Source: Pseudomonadota bacterium
Lineage (GTDB): Bacteria; Pseudomonadota; Gammaproteobacteria; Pseudomonadales; Moraxellaceae
Direction of reading: 5' to 3'
DNA: 64,000 nt
Assembly (NCBI GenBank): GCA_023393635.1
Contig: JAEWKT010000013.1
Location: 4,824 to 68,823 of the forward strand
Shown: one piece after another, positions 26,631-36,274 of the stretch
Numbering within the stretch: position 1 is the first letter of the stretch
How the letters are laid out: the number at the start of each line of letters is the position of its first letter
Translations under genes and position numbers: made by a program
Notes under the pieces: generated by a model
Databases searched by the model: none
The model's input: only the letters and a program-made list of their open reading frames with translations
Told to the model about the DNA's origin: nothing

Positions 26631-27068
26631 TTATTTTTGCTCAACAGGTTGCCACAGGCTTTCAAGGTCATAAAATTTACGTGCTGTTGGCAGCATCACA
26701 TGCACCACAACAAAACTTAAGTCAATTAAAATCCATTCTGCATCACGTTCGCCTTCAATACCCACGGGGCGATAGCCGTGCTTTTTGGCTTCTACCACGA
26801 CGTTATCAGCCAAGGCTTTCACATGACGTGTAGATGTCCCACTGGCAATCACAATCATGTCAGCAAAGTTAGACACACCACTCACATCAAGCTCTACAAT
26901 ATTTTGTGCCTTGACATCATTTAAAGCAAAACGTACCAGCTCCAGACATTCCTGCGCGTTTTTTTCGGTGGGATTGATAATGGAAGCTGTTGTTTCGGAG
27001 ATAGCACTTTGAGAATTATAAGTGTTATCGGATGTTGATGATTGACCTCGAGAAGGTTCAATATTCAT
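26631..27068 (-). CDS. rsfS: Ribosomal silencing factor RsfS (Iojap family)
   Basis: Binds uL14 on the 50S subunit and blocks subunit joining when nutrients are short. The conserved core starts at ALNDVKAQNIVELDVSG and continues through ADMIVIASGTSTRHVKALAD, GERDAEWILIDL and VVVHVMLPTARKFYDLESLW. The core is normal in length, but about 40 Ser/Thr/Asn-rich residues precede it, so translation could instead begin inside this region; I see no better start. In many bacteria it sits beside nadD or holA; here it does not. Confidence 0.91.
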   Translation of the reverse strand: MNIEPSRGQSSTSDNTYNSQSAISETTASIINPTEKNAQECLELVRFALNDVKAQNIVELDVSGVSNFADMIVIASGTSTRHVKALADNVVVEAKKHGYRPVGIEGERDAEWILIDLSFVVVHVMLPTARKFYDLESLWQPVEQK

Positions 27069-27246
27069 TTAGATAATTAAATCCATACAGTTAGGCAGTA
27101 TTAATATAGCGTAAATCGCTTAATTATTCAATTTTTATCCAACTGTTTTAATAGTATATAAATGAATCAGCTAGGCCCTTATTTACAAAAAAGTTTTACA
27201 AAAAAGTGCCTGGCTATTGCTTTGAAAAGTGTAAATATTTTCCTGA

Positions 27247-29403
27247 TCAGGCCACAGTGGTATTTTCGCGTTGTAGTGCCTGAATGGCGGTAAGGGCAAT
27301 GGTGTAAACAATATCATCAACCAGGGCACCACGTGATAAGTCATTCACGGGTTTATTCAATCCTTGTAGCATTGGCCCCACACTCACCACATTGGCACTG
27401 CGTTGTACGGCTTTGTAGGTGGTATTGCCAGTATTTAAGTCTGGAAATACAAACACGGTGGCGCGACCCGCAACAGGCGAATTCGGTGCTTTTTGCTGAC
27501 CCACACTTTCAATGGCAGCGGCATCATATTGTAGTGGGCCATCAATGAGTAAGTCTGGACGGCGTCGTTTGGCAATTTGCGTGGCTTGGCGTACTTTATC
27601 GACATCGGTGCCTGTACCAGAATCACCTGTAGAATAACTGATCATGGCAACGCGCGGTTCAATGCCAAAGGCAAGGGCAGATTCGGCACTTTGAATGGCA
27701 ATCTCGGCTAACTCTTCAGCATTTGGGTCTGGGTTAATGGCGCAATCACCATAGACAACCACTTGGTCGGGCAGCAGCATAAAGAAAATAGACGATACCA
27801 GTGAGTAATCAGGTGCGGTTTTAATCAGTTGAAAGGCAGGGCGTACCGTGTTGGCCGTGGTATGCACTGCACCAGAAACCAAGCCATCCACTTCCCCTAA
27901 GGCAAGCATCATGGTGCCGAGTACCACGTTATCCTGTAGCTGAGCCTCTGCCATGGGTTCGGTAAGTTTGCCTTTACGGCGCTCTACCATTGGCGCAATA
28001 TAGTGTTGTCTAATGCTGTCAGGATCAATAATTTCCAAGTCAACAGGCAATTGCAGGCCGCGTGCATCGGCAATAATTTCTACCTCTTCACGCTTGGCCA
28101 GTAAGACACACTGCGCCATACCGCGTATTTGGCACATAATGGCTGCCTGAATGGTTCTGGGTTCATTGCCCTCTGGCAGCACAATACGCTTTTTATGCAC
28201 CAGTGCCAGTTGAACCAGTTCATGCCTAAAGGCTGAAGGCGATAGCCGAGTGGCATATTCTAGTGCGGTATGTGCTTTTAGCCACTCTAAATCGATGTGA
28301 CTGGAAACAAAACGGGTGACTTGTTCAGCGCGTTCTAAATCATCACCTGGAATTTCAGTACTCATTTTGCTTAAGCGGGTGACTGCTTCAAATGAGTCAG
28401 TGTCTACGGATAATACAGGTAAACCCGTTTTGAGGGCAGGGCGACACAGCTCAATAATTTCCTGACTGGGCATATAGCCGCCTGTCAGTAATATACCTGC
28501 CAGTGGCATCCCATTCATGGTAGATAGTGCTGCCGCCACCAATAAATCATCACGGTCACCAGGCGTAACAATTAGTGTGCCTGGTTTAAAGCTAGCTAAG
28601 GCATTACTCACAGTTCTGGCCGTCAAGGTACTGCGCTGTACGCGTCTTGTTTTGGCTTCACCAATATTTAACCAGTCAGCCCCGATAGCTTCAGCCACAT
28701 CCAGCGTGCGCGGAACACTTAACACATTGCTAAACGGTACTAAACCAATAATAGGAAACTGCGCCGTGCCCACCAGTTGTGAAAATGGCTGCACTTTTTG
28801 AACCAGGTCGTGCAAAGGTTCAGTTAAGCGCAGGGTATTGTCGGTAGCCAAAGGAATTAATGGCTCATCAGAGGGCAGGCCTTTGACGCGCATTAAGATA
28901 GTACCTACCGTTCGAGTAGATGCTGCGCCGCCAAAAGGTCGTAAGTGCATGTCAATTCGGTCTGCCAGGCTTTCTGGATTAGCCATATCGGCGGTAGTCA
29001 CCAAAATAACCTGTGCATCCAGGGCTTGTGCCAGTGCCATATTTAGCTGGGTGGCATAACTGGCTTCTCCAGTGGGCACCACGCCTTCTACCACCACAAT
29101 ACTTTTGTCTTGCCCTGCTTGACGATGCAGGCTGACCACTTGTTCTAATAATTCATCCAGTTGATTATCACCCAGCATGCGTTCTACCTGATGCTGACTA
29201 ATGGCTGGTGGTGGATTTAGATTGAATGTGCGACCAATCAGTGCCGATGAACGATCAGGCCCTGTGCCATTGGTTTCTAGTTGTAAAAAAGGTCTTAAAA
29301 AGCCTGACTTAATGCCCAGACAATCAAGCGCATGAATCAGCCCCAGGCAAGCTGAGGTGAGGCCAACGCCTACCCCTGTAGGGATTAATAAAAAAGTTTT
29401 CAT
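27247..29403 (-). CDS. pta: Phosphate acetyltransferase (long form)
   Basis: Interconverts acetyl-CoA and acetyl phosphate. Long Pta of 718 aa with three parts: an N-terminal P-loop-like domain (starting FLLIPTGVGVGLTSACLG), a central DRTGG domain (about 220-340), and the C-terminal catalytic PTA domain (VLPEGNEPRTIQAA, GMVSGAVHTTANTVRPAFQ-like region, SYSTGDSGTGTDVDKV, FVFPDLNTGNTTYKAVQR). AAGGA precedes the ATG. ackA lies 33 nt upstream, so the two form the acetate overflow/activation operon. Confidence 0.96.
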   Translation of the reverse strand: MKTFLLIPTGVGVGLTSACLGLIHALDCLGIKSGFLRPFLQLETNGTGPDRSSALIGRTFNLNPPPAISQHQVERMLGDNQLDELLEQVVSLHRQAGQDKSIVVVEGVVPTGEASYATQLNMALAQALDAQVILVTTADMANPESLADRIDMHLRPFGGAASTRTVGTILMRVKGLPSDEPLIPLATDNTLRLTEPLHDLVQKVQPFSQLVGTAQFPIIGLVPFSNVLSVPRTLDVAEAIGADWLNIGEAKTRRVQRSTLTARTVSNALASFKPGTLIVTPGDRDDLLVAAALSTMNGMPLAGILLTGGYMPSQEIIELCRPALKTGLPVLSVDTDSFEAVTRLSKMSTEIPGDDLERAEQVTRFVSSHIDLEWLKAHTALEYATRLSPSAFRHELVQLALVHKKRIVLPEGNEPRTIQAAIMCQIRGMAQCVLLAKREEVEIIADARGLQLPVDLEIIDPDSIRQHYIAPMVERRKGKLTEPMAEAQLQDNVVLGTMMLALGEVDGLVSGAVHTTANTVRPAFQLIKTAPDYSLVSSIFFMLLPDQVVVYGDCAINPDPNAEELAEIAIQSAESALAFGIEPRVAMISYSTGDSGTGTDVDKVRQATQIAKRRRPDLLIDGPLQYDAAAIESVGQQKAPNSPVAGRATVFVFPDLNTGNTTYKAVQRSANVVSVGPMLQGLNKPVNDLSRGALVDDIVYTIALTAIQALQRENTTVA

Positions 29404-29436
29404 AGAGTTATCCTTGAATATGTTATGTATTATTTA

Positions 29437-30618
29437 TTAGCCAAGCTTTAAAACGTCACGCGTTTCTGCGGCAATGCGGCCTTCTTCATCGGTTGGAATT
29501 ACCCAAATTTGTGGCTCAGCTGCACTTTGCTGGTCAACACGGCCTTCAGCACCGCGCGCCATGTCCTGGTTTTTTTGATGATCCAGTTTAAAGCCAAGTA
29601 AATTTAAGTGTTGCAGTGTTTTTTGACGAATCATTGCCGCGTTTTCACCAATACCACCCGTAAAAATGAGACCATCAAGGGCAGGTAGGGCACAGCTCAT
29701 GGCTGCTAATGATTTTGCCAGACGGTAGCAAAATACCTCAATGGCTAATTGGGCGGCTTCATGGCCTGTTTCTGCAGCGTCAACCAAGGTGCGCATGTCG
29801 TTCGATAAGCCTGATAGCCCCAGCAAACCGCTGTCACGATTAAGAACATCATCAATTTTGGCCAGTGTCCAGCCCAGATTATCGGCCAAAAAGCGATGCA
29901 GGCCTGGATCAACATCACCGCTACGCGTGCCCATGACCACACCTTCAAGCGGTGTTAATCCCATACTGGTGTCTAAACTCTCGCCATTCCACACTGCACA
30001 GGTGGAGCAGCCATTGCCTAAGTGCGCGGTCAGCCAGCCACCCTGATCAGGTTTGCCTGCCAGAAAGCTTGCGCGTGTACTGACATAGGCGTGACTGGTA
30101 CCATGAAAACCATATCGGCGCACGCCATGATTTTTATATAACTCTTGCGGCAGCGCATATTGAAACGCGTGTGGTGGCATGGTTTGATGAAATGCCGTGT
30201 CAAATACGGCAACTTGCGGCAGGTCAGGAAACAGCTTTAAGGTAGCGTTAATCCCAATTAAATTAACGGGATTGTGTAAAGGAGCAAGTGCCGATACCTC
30301 TTCAATGGTTTTAACCAGCGCTGGGGTAATTACCTCTGCCTTAACAATTTTTTCACCGCCATGTACCACGCGATGTCCAATGGCAGCTGGCACATAATTG
30401 GCAATACGGGTAAGCAAGGTTTGCAAGGCCTGCGTATGATCAGCAAAAGGTATTTCTAATAATAAAGGTTGCCCATCGACTGTAATGCCTTTAATCCGTG
30501 CATTGCTACTGCCTAAATTTTCGGCCAGACCTTGTATTCGCGGGTGTTGCTCATCGGCAACTAAAGCATATTTGATAGAAGAAGAACCGCAATTAATTAC
30601 CAGGATGGAAGCCGACAT
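29437..30618 (-). CDS. ackA: Acetate kinase
   Basis: ASKHA-fold kinase that makes ATP and acetate from acetyl phosphate, or the reverse. Motifs: the N-terminal NCGSSSIKYAL, the active-site GHRVVHGGE, the FDTAFHQTMP signature, RYGFHGTSHAYVS, AHLGNGCST and the C-terminal FTGGIGENAAMIR. Length 393 aa is slightly short of the usual about 400. First gene of the ackA-pta operon. Confidence 0.96.
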   Translation of the reverse strand: MSASILVINCGSSSIKYALVADEQHPRIQGLAENLGSSNARIKGITVDGQPLLLEIPFADHTQALQTLLTRIANYVPAAIGHRVVHGGEKIVKAEVITPALVKTIEEVSALAPLHNPVNLIGINATLKLFPDLPQVAVFDTAFHQTMPPHAFQYALPQELYKNHGVRRYGFHGTSHAYVSTRASFLAGKPDQGGWLTAHLGNGCSTCAVWNGESLDTSMGLTPLEGVVMGTRSGDVDPGLHRFLADNLGWTLAKIDDVLNRDSGLLGLSGLSNDMRTLVDAAETGHEAAQLAIEVFCYRLAKSLAAMSCALPALDGLIFTGGIGENAAMIRQKTLQHLNLLGFKLDHQKNQDMARGAEGRVDQQSAAEPQIWVIPTDEEGRIAAETRDVLKLG

Positions 30619-30795
30619 AACATATCCAGTTTATAAGAAATAAGAATCACAAAACCATTAAAATGTATAGCAATTTTAGCCACGAAGCTAAACTACAAAA
30701 GTCGCAAACATAGCTCAAGCGGTTAAGTGTTAAGCAACCGTTATTTTAAACTGGAACAAATTAATAAAAACCTCATTGAGTAATTTGGCATACCT

Positions 30796-30828
30796 AAAAA
30801 AAGACACCGTTGTGCAGTGTCTTTTTTT
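30796..30828 (-). terminator. Terminator downstream of atfA
   Basis: A perfect 12-bp stem AAAAAAAGACAC/GTGTCTTTTTTT with a 9-nt loop, located 23 nt beyond the atfA stop on the minus strand. Confidence 0.85.
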
Positions 30829-30850
30829 AAACTCACTATGAAACGATTGT

Positions 30851-32230
30851 TTAGACAGTGGCTTTTGCCACCAAATTAATGTGTCGTGTTAATTGCTCAA
30901 ATGTTTGAATTTCTTCTTCCAGTAATGCCAGCAAGCTTTGCACGCGTGGTAACACATGACGACATGCGGTAATGCCGACTTCTAATTTATCTAAATAACT
31001 GGTTAAGGTAATATTTAACGCCTGACCATCCATTAACACAGAAGCAGGATATAAGGCATCAAGTTGTGCGCCATTCCAATATAAGGGCTCGCGTGGGCCT
31101 GGCACATTAGAAATCACCAGATTAAATGCCTGACGTCGTGGCAAAACACCTGAAATAAGGTTTAAGCCAGCCATGGAATAAATCACACCGCTATAGCCAA
31201 GAATTTCGGTAGGATTCATACGGCTAAAACGTTTTTTGGAATTTTCAACACTACGCTTAATGATATTTAATCGTTCCATCGGATCGCCTTTATGCGTACC
31301 CAGATTGGCTAAAATCATAGAAATCTGGTTGCCAACCGTACTGTCATCTTGACGTAACGAAATAGGTACCATGGCAATTAGGGGTTTTTTAGGCAAGGCG
31401 CGCTGACCAATTAAGTACGAGCGCAATGCCCCAGAGCATACTGCAAGGACCACATCATTAATGGTCACATTCAGTTTTTTGGCAATCATACGAAAGCGTT
31501 CTAGCTCATAAGACTGTGCTGCAAAGCGACGGGACGCGCTAATAGGCTGATTAATAATACATTTTGGTGCCTGAAACGTAGAAACATAATCAGGATTTTT
31601 GCCCATTTCCTTAAATACGGTATCGGCAAGTTCGCGGCTTAAATTTGGAATGGTTTGTACTTGCTGGCCAATTAAACGTAAAAATTTAGTGGTTTTGCTG
31701 ATGGCATTACTAGAGGAACGTTTTAACTTATTATTTTTAACCGCCCATGGTGGAACAATGCTGTTTTCTGTGGGTGAGTGTGATAGCGATTTTTCAAGCA
31801 GCCGCATACCTGCCACGCCGTCAACCATGGCATGATGCATTTTAAAGTACATGGCAAACCGATTGCCCTCAATACCCTCAATAATATGACATTCCCAGAG
31901 TGGTTTGGCACGGTCAATCAAAGCACTGTGTTCTTGCGATACATAGACTAATAATTCACGGATACGACCAGGGTGAGGTAAGGAGATATGACGGAAGTGT
32001 TGATCAAGATCAAACTCTTCATCTTCACCCCAAAGTAAGCCCTTTAACACCTGGTTAAATGGGGCCACAGGCACAGCGCGTGAGTTGCGAATATCTTCAA
32101 CCAATTGATGGACAAAATCGACTGGCGCATTTTCTGGCAGTTTGAATAAAAATAAACCGCCCACATGCATAGGCTGCTGACGTTTTTCTAGCGACAAAAA
32201 GATAAAGTCGACGGGGCTAAGCGGACGCAT
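30851..32230 (-). CDS. atfA: Wax ester synthase / diacylglycerol acyltransferase
   Basis: Bifunctional acyltransferase that esterifies acyl-CoA with fatty alcohols (wax esters) or diacylglycerol (triacylglycerol) for storage-lipid granules. The catalytic HHAMVDG is at 132-138. The N-terminus (PVDFIFLSLEKRQQPMHVGG) and VISNVPGPREPLYWNGA read nearly the same as A. baylyi AtfA; the rest also aligns well from memory. The length of 459 aa fits. The ATG at 32230 has GGAGAGG 6 nt upstream; the longer TTG start is not needed. This is one of the strongest pointers to the Acinetobacter/Alkanindiges group. Confidence 0.95.
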   Translation of the reverse strand: MRPLSPVDFIFLSLEKRQQPMHVGGLFLFKLPENAPVDFVHQLVEDIRNSRAVPVAPFNQVLKGLLWGEDEEFDLDQHFRHISLPHPGRIRELLVYVSQEHSALIDRAKPLWECHIIEGIEGNRFAMYFKMHHAMVDGVAGMRLLEKSLSHSPTENSIVPPWAVKNNKLKRSSSNAISKTTKFLRLIGQQVQTIPNLSRELADTVFKEMGKNPDYVSTFQAPKCIINQPISASRRFAAQSYELERFRMIAKKLNVTINDVVLAVCSGALRSYLIGQRALPKKPLIAMVPISLRQDDSTVGNQISMILANLGTHKGDPMERLNIIKRSVENSKKRFSRMNPTEILGYSGVIYSMAGLNLISGVLPRRQAFNLVISNVPGPREPLYWNGAQLDALYPASVLMDGQALNITLTSYLDKLEVGITACRHVLPRVQSLLALLEEEIQTFEQLTRHINLVAKATV

Positions 32231-32509
32231 GTTAAACCTCTCCAAGGTATAGTTTCTTTTCTAATTGTTCAATTTACTGAACAGTACAATCCATTAAGAT
32301 CAAGACTGGTTTCATAAACTGTAAGACAATATTGGTATTGTAGCATGAGAAGTAATTGAAGCCTGTGGTTATCTTAATAGAACCAAAGTAAGCGTAATTG
32401 ATTATATTATATATGCTTTTGCCCAAGTATTTACTAAAATTACACCATGATCTGATAGAAATTAAGTAAGAAAATATATTGTTAGACAATATTTGAGGGT
32501 AGAATAACC
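32231..32509. other. Intergenic region between cysH and atfA, no gene seen
   Basis: AT-rich, with no credible coding frame. It should hold the atfA promoter, but I see no clear -35/-10 pair. Confidence 0.4.
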
Positions 32510-32537
32510 CCTGCTTAGTAGTTTGATTCTAAGCAGG
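32510..32537 (-). terminator. Hairpin downstream of cysH
   Basis: A perfect 9-bp stem CCTGCTTAG/CTAAGCAGG with a 10-nt loop, 23 nt after the cysH stop. The T-run is on the plus-strand side; a usable terminator is likely but its direction is uncertain. Confidence 0.65.
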
Positions 32538-32560
32538 TTTTAGCGATACACGCTAATTTA

Positions 32561-33295
32561 TTAAGATTCAATATTGCCTGCATGTAAGCCACACTCTTTT
32601 TTGGTAGCTTCTTCCCACCACCAGCGTCCTTCACGTTCGTGCTGATTGGGTAAAACGGGTCGTGTGCAGGGCTCGCAACCAATTGAAACAAAACCCTTTC
32701 CATGCAGTGGATTAAACGGTACTTCCATCATGCGAATATAATTCCAGACATCACTGCTCGTCCAGTTTGCAAGTGGGTTATATTTGATCAGTTGTTTATT
32801 AGGCCCTGAAAACCCAGCATCAGCTTGAATCACAGGAATTTCAGTGCGTGTATCAGGGCTTTGATCTTTACGCTGGCCAGTAATCCAGCCATCTAGCGTG
32901 GCTAATTTTTTGCGTAATGGCTGTACTTTACGAATACCGCAACATTCTTTGTGGTCATCGACATAAAAGCTAAATAAACCTTTTTCATTCACCATGGACT
33001 GGACAGCTTCGGCTTCTGGAAAGCAGAACTCAATTTGAATACCGTAATGCTTACGCACAGTTTCCATAAATTCATAAGTTTCGGCATGCAATCTGCCAGT
33101 ATCCAGACTAAATACCCGAAATGGCTTACCCAAGCGCGATGCCATATCAATTAGTACCACATCTTCTGCACCACTAAATGAAATGGCAATCTCGCCTGAC
33201 TGGCTTAAAGCAAGCTCAAGAATTTCACGCGGCGAGCGTTGGTCGTATTGCTGCGCTAAAGCGTCTATTTCATTAATGATTGGAATGACAGTCAT
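32561..33295 (-). CDS. cysH: Phosphoadenylyl/adenylyl-sulfate reductase, Fe-S type
   Basis: Reduces APS/PAPS to sulfite with thioredoxin. The PP-loop-like segment is SFSGAEDVVLID. Two cysteine pairs (CCGIRK and CEPCTRP) mark the [4Fe-4S] form that usually acts on APS directly, and KECGLH carries the catalytic Cys. The length is 244 aa. The ATG at 33295 has AGGAG 6 nt upstream. It lies about 6 kb from cysDN on the same strand, separated by rsfS, ackA-pta and atfA. No cysC gene is seen in the window, which fits direct use of APS. Confidence 0.93.
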   Translation of the reverse strand: MTVIPIINEIDALAQQYDQRSPREILELALSQSGEIAISFSGAEDVVLIDMASRLGKPFRVFSLDTGRLHAETYEFMETVRKHYGIQIEFCFPEAEAVQSMVNEKGLFSFYVDDHKECCGIRKVQPLRKKLATLDGWITGQRKDQSPDTRTEIPVIQADAGFSGPNKQLIKYNPLANWTSSDVWNYIRMMEVPFNPLHGKGFVSIGCEPCTRPVLPNQHEREGRWWWEEATKKECGLHAGNIES

Positions 33296-33544
33296 GGATG
33301 CTCCTGGCAAAACGGCTGGAAGATGAGTGAAACGGCAACAGTTCAGTGTAAATAAGCAACGATTTAAAGCGACTTAATTATAGAAGATTATGCCGCTATT
33401 TTTTAGGAGATAGGGCTTTAAAAGTAAAATAAAACCTTTTTATAAAGTGAGTAGGGGGTTAGGGACTCGACCCATGCCAAAAAGCAGGTTACAGTGGCGC
33501 GCATTGATTTGACATGTTTAATATTTTGAAGATTTGGAGTCAGC

Positions 33545-34162
33545 ATGGAATTGGTATGTTTAGATTTAGAAGGCGTTTTAGTTCCCGAAATCTGGATTAA
33601 CTTCGCCAAAAAAACAGGGATTAAGGAATTAGAAGCCACCACGCGTGATATTCCTGATTATGACGTGCTCATGACGCAGCGTCTTAATATATTGCGTGAA
33701 CATAATCTTGGACTGCCAGATATTCAAGCAGTGATTGCTGACATGGGGCCGTTTCCAGGCGCTAAAGAGTTTGTAGAGTGGGTTAGTACGCATTTTCAAC
33801 TGATTATTTTATCCGATACTTTTTATGACTTTGCTCATCCGTTAATGCGTCAACTAGGTTGGCCGACTATTTTTTGCCATAAGTTAGAAGTAGATGACAA
33901 AGGCTTAATCACTGATTATAAATTACGCCAGCCTGATCAAAAGCGTGAAGCAGTCAAAGCATTCCATCAGCTTAATTTTAGAGTAATTGCAGCAGGCGAC
34001 TCTTATAATGACACCACCATGCTGGGTGAAGCTGATCATGGTTTCTTATTTGATGCACCTGATAATGTCATTGCAGAGTTTCCACAGTTTCCAGCAATTC
34101 ATGGCTATGAGGCATTAAAAGAAGCGATTCGTGCAGTGTCACAGCGTGATATTCCAGCTTAA
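33545..34162 (+). CDS. thrH: Bifunctional phosphoserine phosphatase / homoserine phosphotransferase ThrH
   Basis: HAD-superfamily enzyme that dephosphorylates phosphoserine and can pass the phosphate to homoserine. Motif I is in LDLEGVLVPEIW (Asp7, Glu9), motif II in LSDTFYDF and motif III/IV in AAGDSYNDTTML. It reads very close to Pseudomonas ThrH over its whole 205 aa, including TTRDIPDYDVLM and EFPQFPAIH. GGAG precedes the ATG. Divergent from cysH. Confidence 0.94.
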   Translation: MELVCLDLEGVLVPEIWINFAKKTGIKELEATTRDIPDYDVLMTQRLNILREHNLGLPDIQAVIADMGPFPGAKEFVEWVSTHFQLIILSDTFYDFAHPLMRQLGWPTIFCHKLEVDDKGLITDYKLRQPDQKREAVKAFHQLNFRVIAAGDSYNDTTMLGEADHGFLFDAPDNVIAEFPQFPAIHGYEALKEAIRAVSQRDIPA

Positions 34163-34174
34163 AAAGTCTTTGTT

Positions 34175-34212
34175 AAAAAAGCCACTTACCTGAAAAGAGA
34201 AGTGGCTTTTTT
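34175..34212 (+). terminator. Terminator downstream of thrH
   Basis: A perfect 13-bp stem AAAAAAGCCACTT/AAGTGGCTTTTTT with a 12-nt loop, 12 nt after the thrH stop. Confidence 0.88.
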
Positions 34213-34279
34213 ATGCGTACTATTTTATAGAGCATTTTCTAGAAATAGCCTTCAGCCTGAGTCACAAAATCTGGACAGT

Positions 34280-34313
34280 AAAAAAGGGCGCAGTTTATAA
34301 CCACGCCCTTTTT
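34280..34313 (-). terminator. Terminator downstream of the FadL-type gene
   Basis: A stem AAAAAGGGCG/CGCCCTTTTT with a 13-nt loop, 20 nt beyond the minus-strand stop at 34334. Two separate terminators thus sit back to back here. Confidence 0.85.
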
Positions 34314-34333
34314 AGTGTTTTTAACTGGTTATC

Positions 34334-35887
34334 TTAGAAGCGATAGCCCAGTTTTAAACCATAAGCAATCGCATGGTTGTCACTAAAGTCGGCAACATAA
34401 GCATTGGTACCAGCTTGAGCACCAGTTTGCGCTTTAGCATCGCCTAACCAGAAGTATTTAACACCGCCTGCAACAAAATAATTAGCTGCTGGGCTATATT
34501 GAATACCTAAACCAGTGTTCCAGTAACCTTCTGTTGGCCCTAAAGTGGATACAGGATTACCTGCACCAGAGTCCCAACCTACAGACACGTTACCAGCCCA
34601 TTTGTCGTTAAGCTTACGACCTACACCAACGTTAGCAGACCATTGGTCATCAGAGTATTCAACTAAATTAAAGCCATTTGGCTGGCCTACTAAACCACCT
34701 ACTGCTTTAGAAAGTAAGCCAAACTTGTATGGTTGAATTGAGAAGTTAGACCACTCTACCCAACGTACGTTAGCAAAGGCCACTGTGTCGGCCATGATGC
34801 CAGTTTGGAAGTCAAAGTTTACTGATTGCGGTGTGGTAATTGAGGTTTTACCTTGCGCGTTAGCAATCGTTGCAGGGTTTTGGCCTAATAGAGCCAAAGC
34901 ACCAAGTGTTGGTACAGTTTCTTTCACATTGATGTCGTAATCAATTTCAGAGCGATAGGTTAAAGACGCTTTCAATGCAATTTCAGGAATCTGAAAAGCC
35001 AGACCTGCTAACCAGCCCCAGTCACCAGTTTCTGGAATGCTGGCATCATAGCCATTATATAAGCTATAACCCTGGCCTCGTAGGCTAAGGTCGCCTTTAA
35101 CAGTTTGGTATACTGGACCTGCGTACAAATTCCAGTTTTCATTCGGCTGAAAACCAAACAAGAAAGACAAGTTTTGAGTATCTACAGATACTTGTGTACC
35201 ACCGCCTGTACCGCCAACAGTCTGGTTTACTGCAGCAAGGCCAGCATCAACTCTTTGAGTTACAGTCTGGGTCACTTGATCAGTAATTGCCTGGGTTACA
35301 CCTGCTGTAATGGCACCAAGTTGTTGAGGGTTAGCACGAATACCAGCTTCTACTTGTGCTTGGGTCGCCCCTGCTGGTGCTGCACCACTTGCAATTGCTG
35401 CGGCTGCTTGCTGGCTTACAGTAGCGTTAACTAGGGGAGTAAGGTTTTCATTTAAAGCAGCTGGCAGGTTAGCAGTAACGTTTGCAGTAATTTGACCTTG
35501 ACGGATACCTGCCAATTGATCAGCACCTAAAATGGTATCAGCAGGAGAGGCAACAAAAATATTGTTACCAGAGTATTTGGCATCTGCACCAAATGGTTGG
35601 TCATACAAAATACCAAACGAAAAATTGCTGGTTGGTTGTAATTTAATGGCTGCTTGAGGGAATACATAGTCATTGGCCATATCGCCAATATTTCGGTTAG
35701 TTGGACTAGTACCAGCTTCTCTTCCTGATACATCTGGGTCAAGAATAGAAAAACCAGCTTCAGCATAGTTTCCTGGCTGTAAGAATGCGGCTATCGACTG
35801 TCCAGAGCGGTCTAATGCCGCAGCAAATACGCTGGAGGCTGGAACAATAGTAAGCGCAATGGCAGCGGCGAGGGACTTCATTTTCAT
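34334..35887 (-). CDS. FadL/OmpP1-type outer-membrane transporter with a large insert
   Basis: Outer-membrane beta-barrel for uptake of long-chain fatty acids or hydrophobic compounds. A signal peptide (SLAAAIALTIVPASSVFA) leads into the FadL hatch-like start (AALDRSGQSIAAFLQPGNYAEAG). Barrel strands resume after about residue 237 and the chain ends YGLKLGYRF with terminal Phe. Between about 115 and 237 lies an unusual Ala/Gln/Thr/Val-rich, helix-like insert (AAAAIASGAA, TDQVTQTVTQRVDAG) absent from E. coli FadL. The ATG at 35887 has GGAAAG about 7 nt upstream. Total 517 aa against about 445 for E. coli FadL. Confidence 0.88.
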   Translation of the reverse strand: MKMKSLAAAIALTIVPASSVFAAALDRSGQSIAAFLQPGNYAEAGFSILDPDVSGREAGTSPTNRNIGDMANDYVFPQAAIKLQPTSNFSFGILYDQPFGADAKYSGNNIFVASPADTILGADQLAGIRQGQITANVTANLPAALNENLTPLVNATVSQQAAAAIASGAAPAGATQAQVEAGIRANPQQLGAITAGVTQAITDQVTQTVTQRVDAGLAAVNQTVGGTGGGTQVSVDTQNLSFLFGFQPNENWNLYAGPVYQTVKGDLSLRGQGYSLYNGYDASIPETGDWGWLAGLAFQIPEIALKASLTYRSEIDYDINVKETVPTLGALALLGQNPATIANAQGKTSITTPQSVNFDFQTGIMADTVAFANVRWVEWSNFSIQPYKFGLLSKAVGGLVGQPNGFNLVEYSDDQWSANVGVGRKLNDKWAGNVSVGWDSGAGNPVSTLGPTEGYWNTGLGIQYSPAANYFVAGGVKYFWLGDAKAQTGAQAGTNAYVADFSDNHAIAYGLKLGYRF

Positions 35888-36274
35888 TTGTCGTCTTTCC
35901 ATGATGGTTGAAATAATTAGATAGCACTATGAACTTTAGCGCACTTTCTGCAGCTAGTGTATAACATTTGTTTTAGGACGCCTATATCGCGTAAGTCATA
36001 AATATAAAATGAATAACAAAAAATGTTCGCTCGCTCATTAAAGCAGCACTTTTAAATGATATTGGTGCTTGAGGGAGCTAAAGTTAAAAACTATTCTGGC
36101 TTATGGCAGACAATAGTTGAATAAAAAGCAAGTGGAACAAATAACTGATATGGCTGACTCACAGGTCACTGACAGACCTTTGCTGTTTAATTAAACTACC
36201 ATTTATCATCAATATTTTTATTACACTTTATTTTTAAGTTTATAACCGCCATTTTTTCATATCTGAGATTGCTT
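35888..36274. other. Divergent intergenic region, no gene seen
   Basis: 387 bp between the FadL-type gene and fadH. It must hold two divergent promoters, but I see no clear FadR-like or other operator. Confidence 0.4.
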
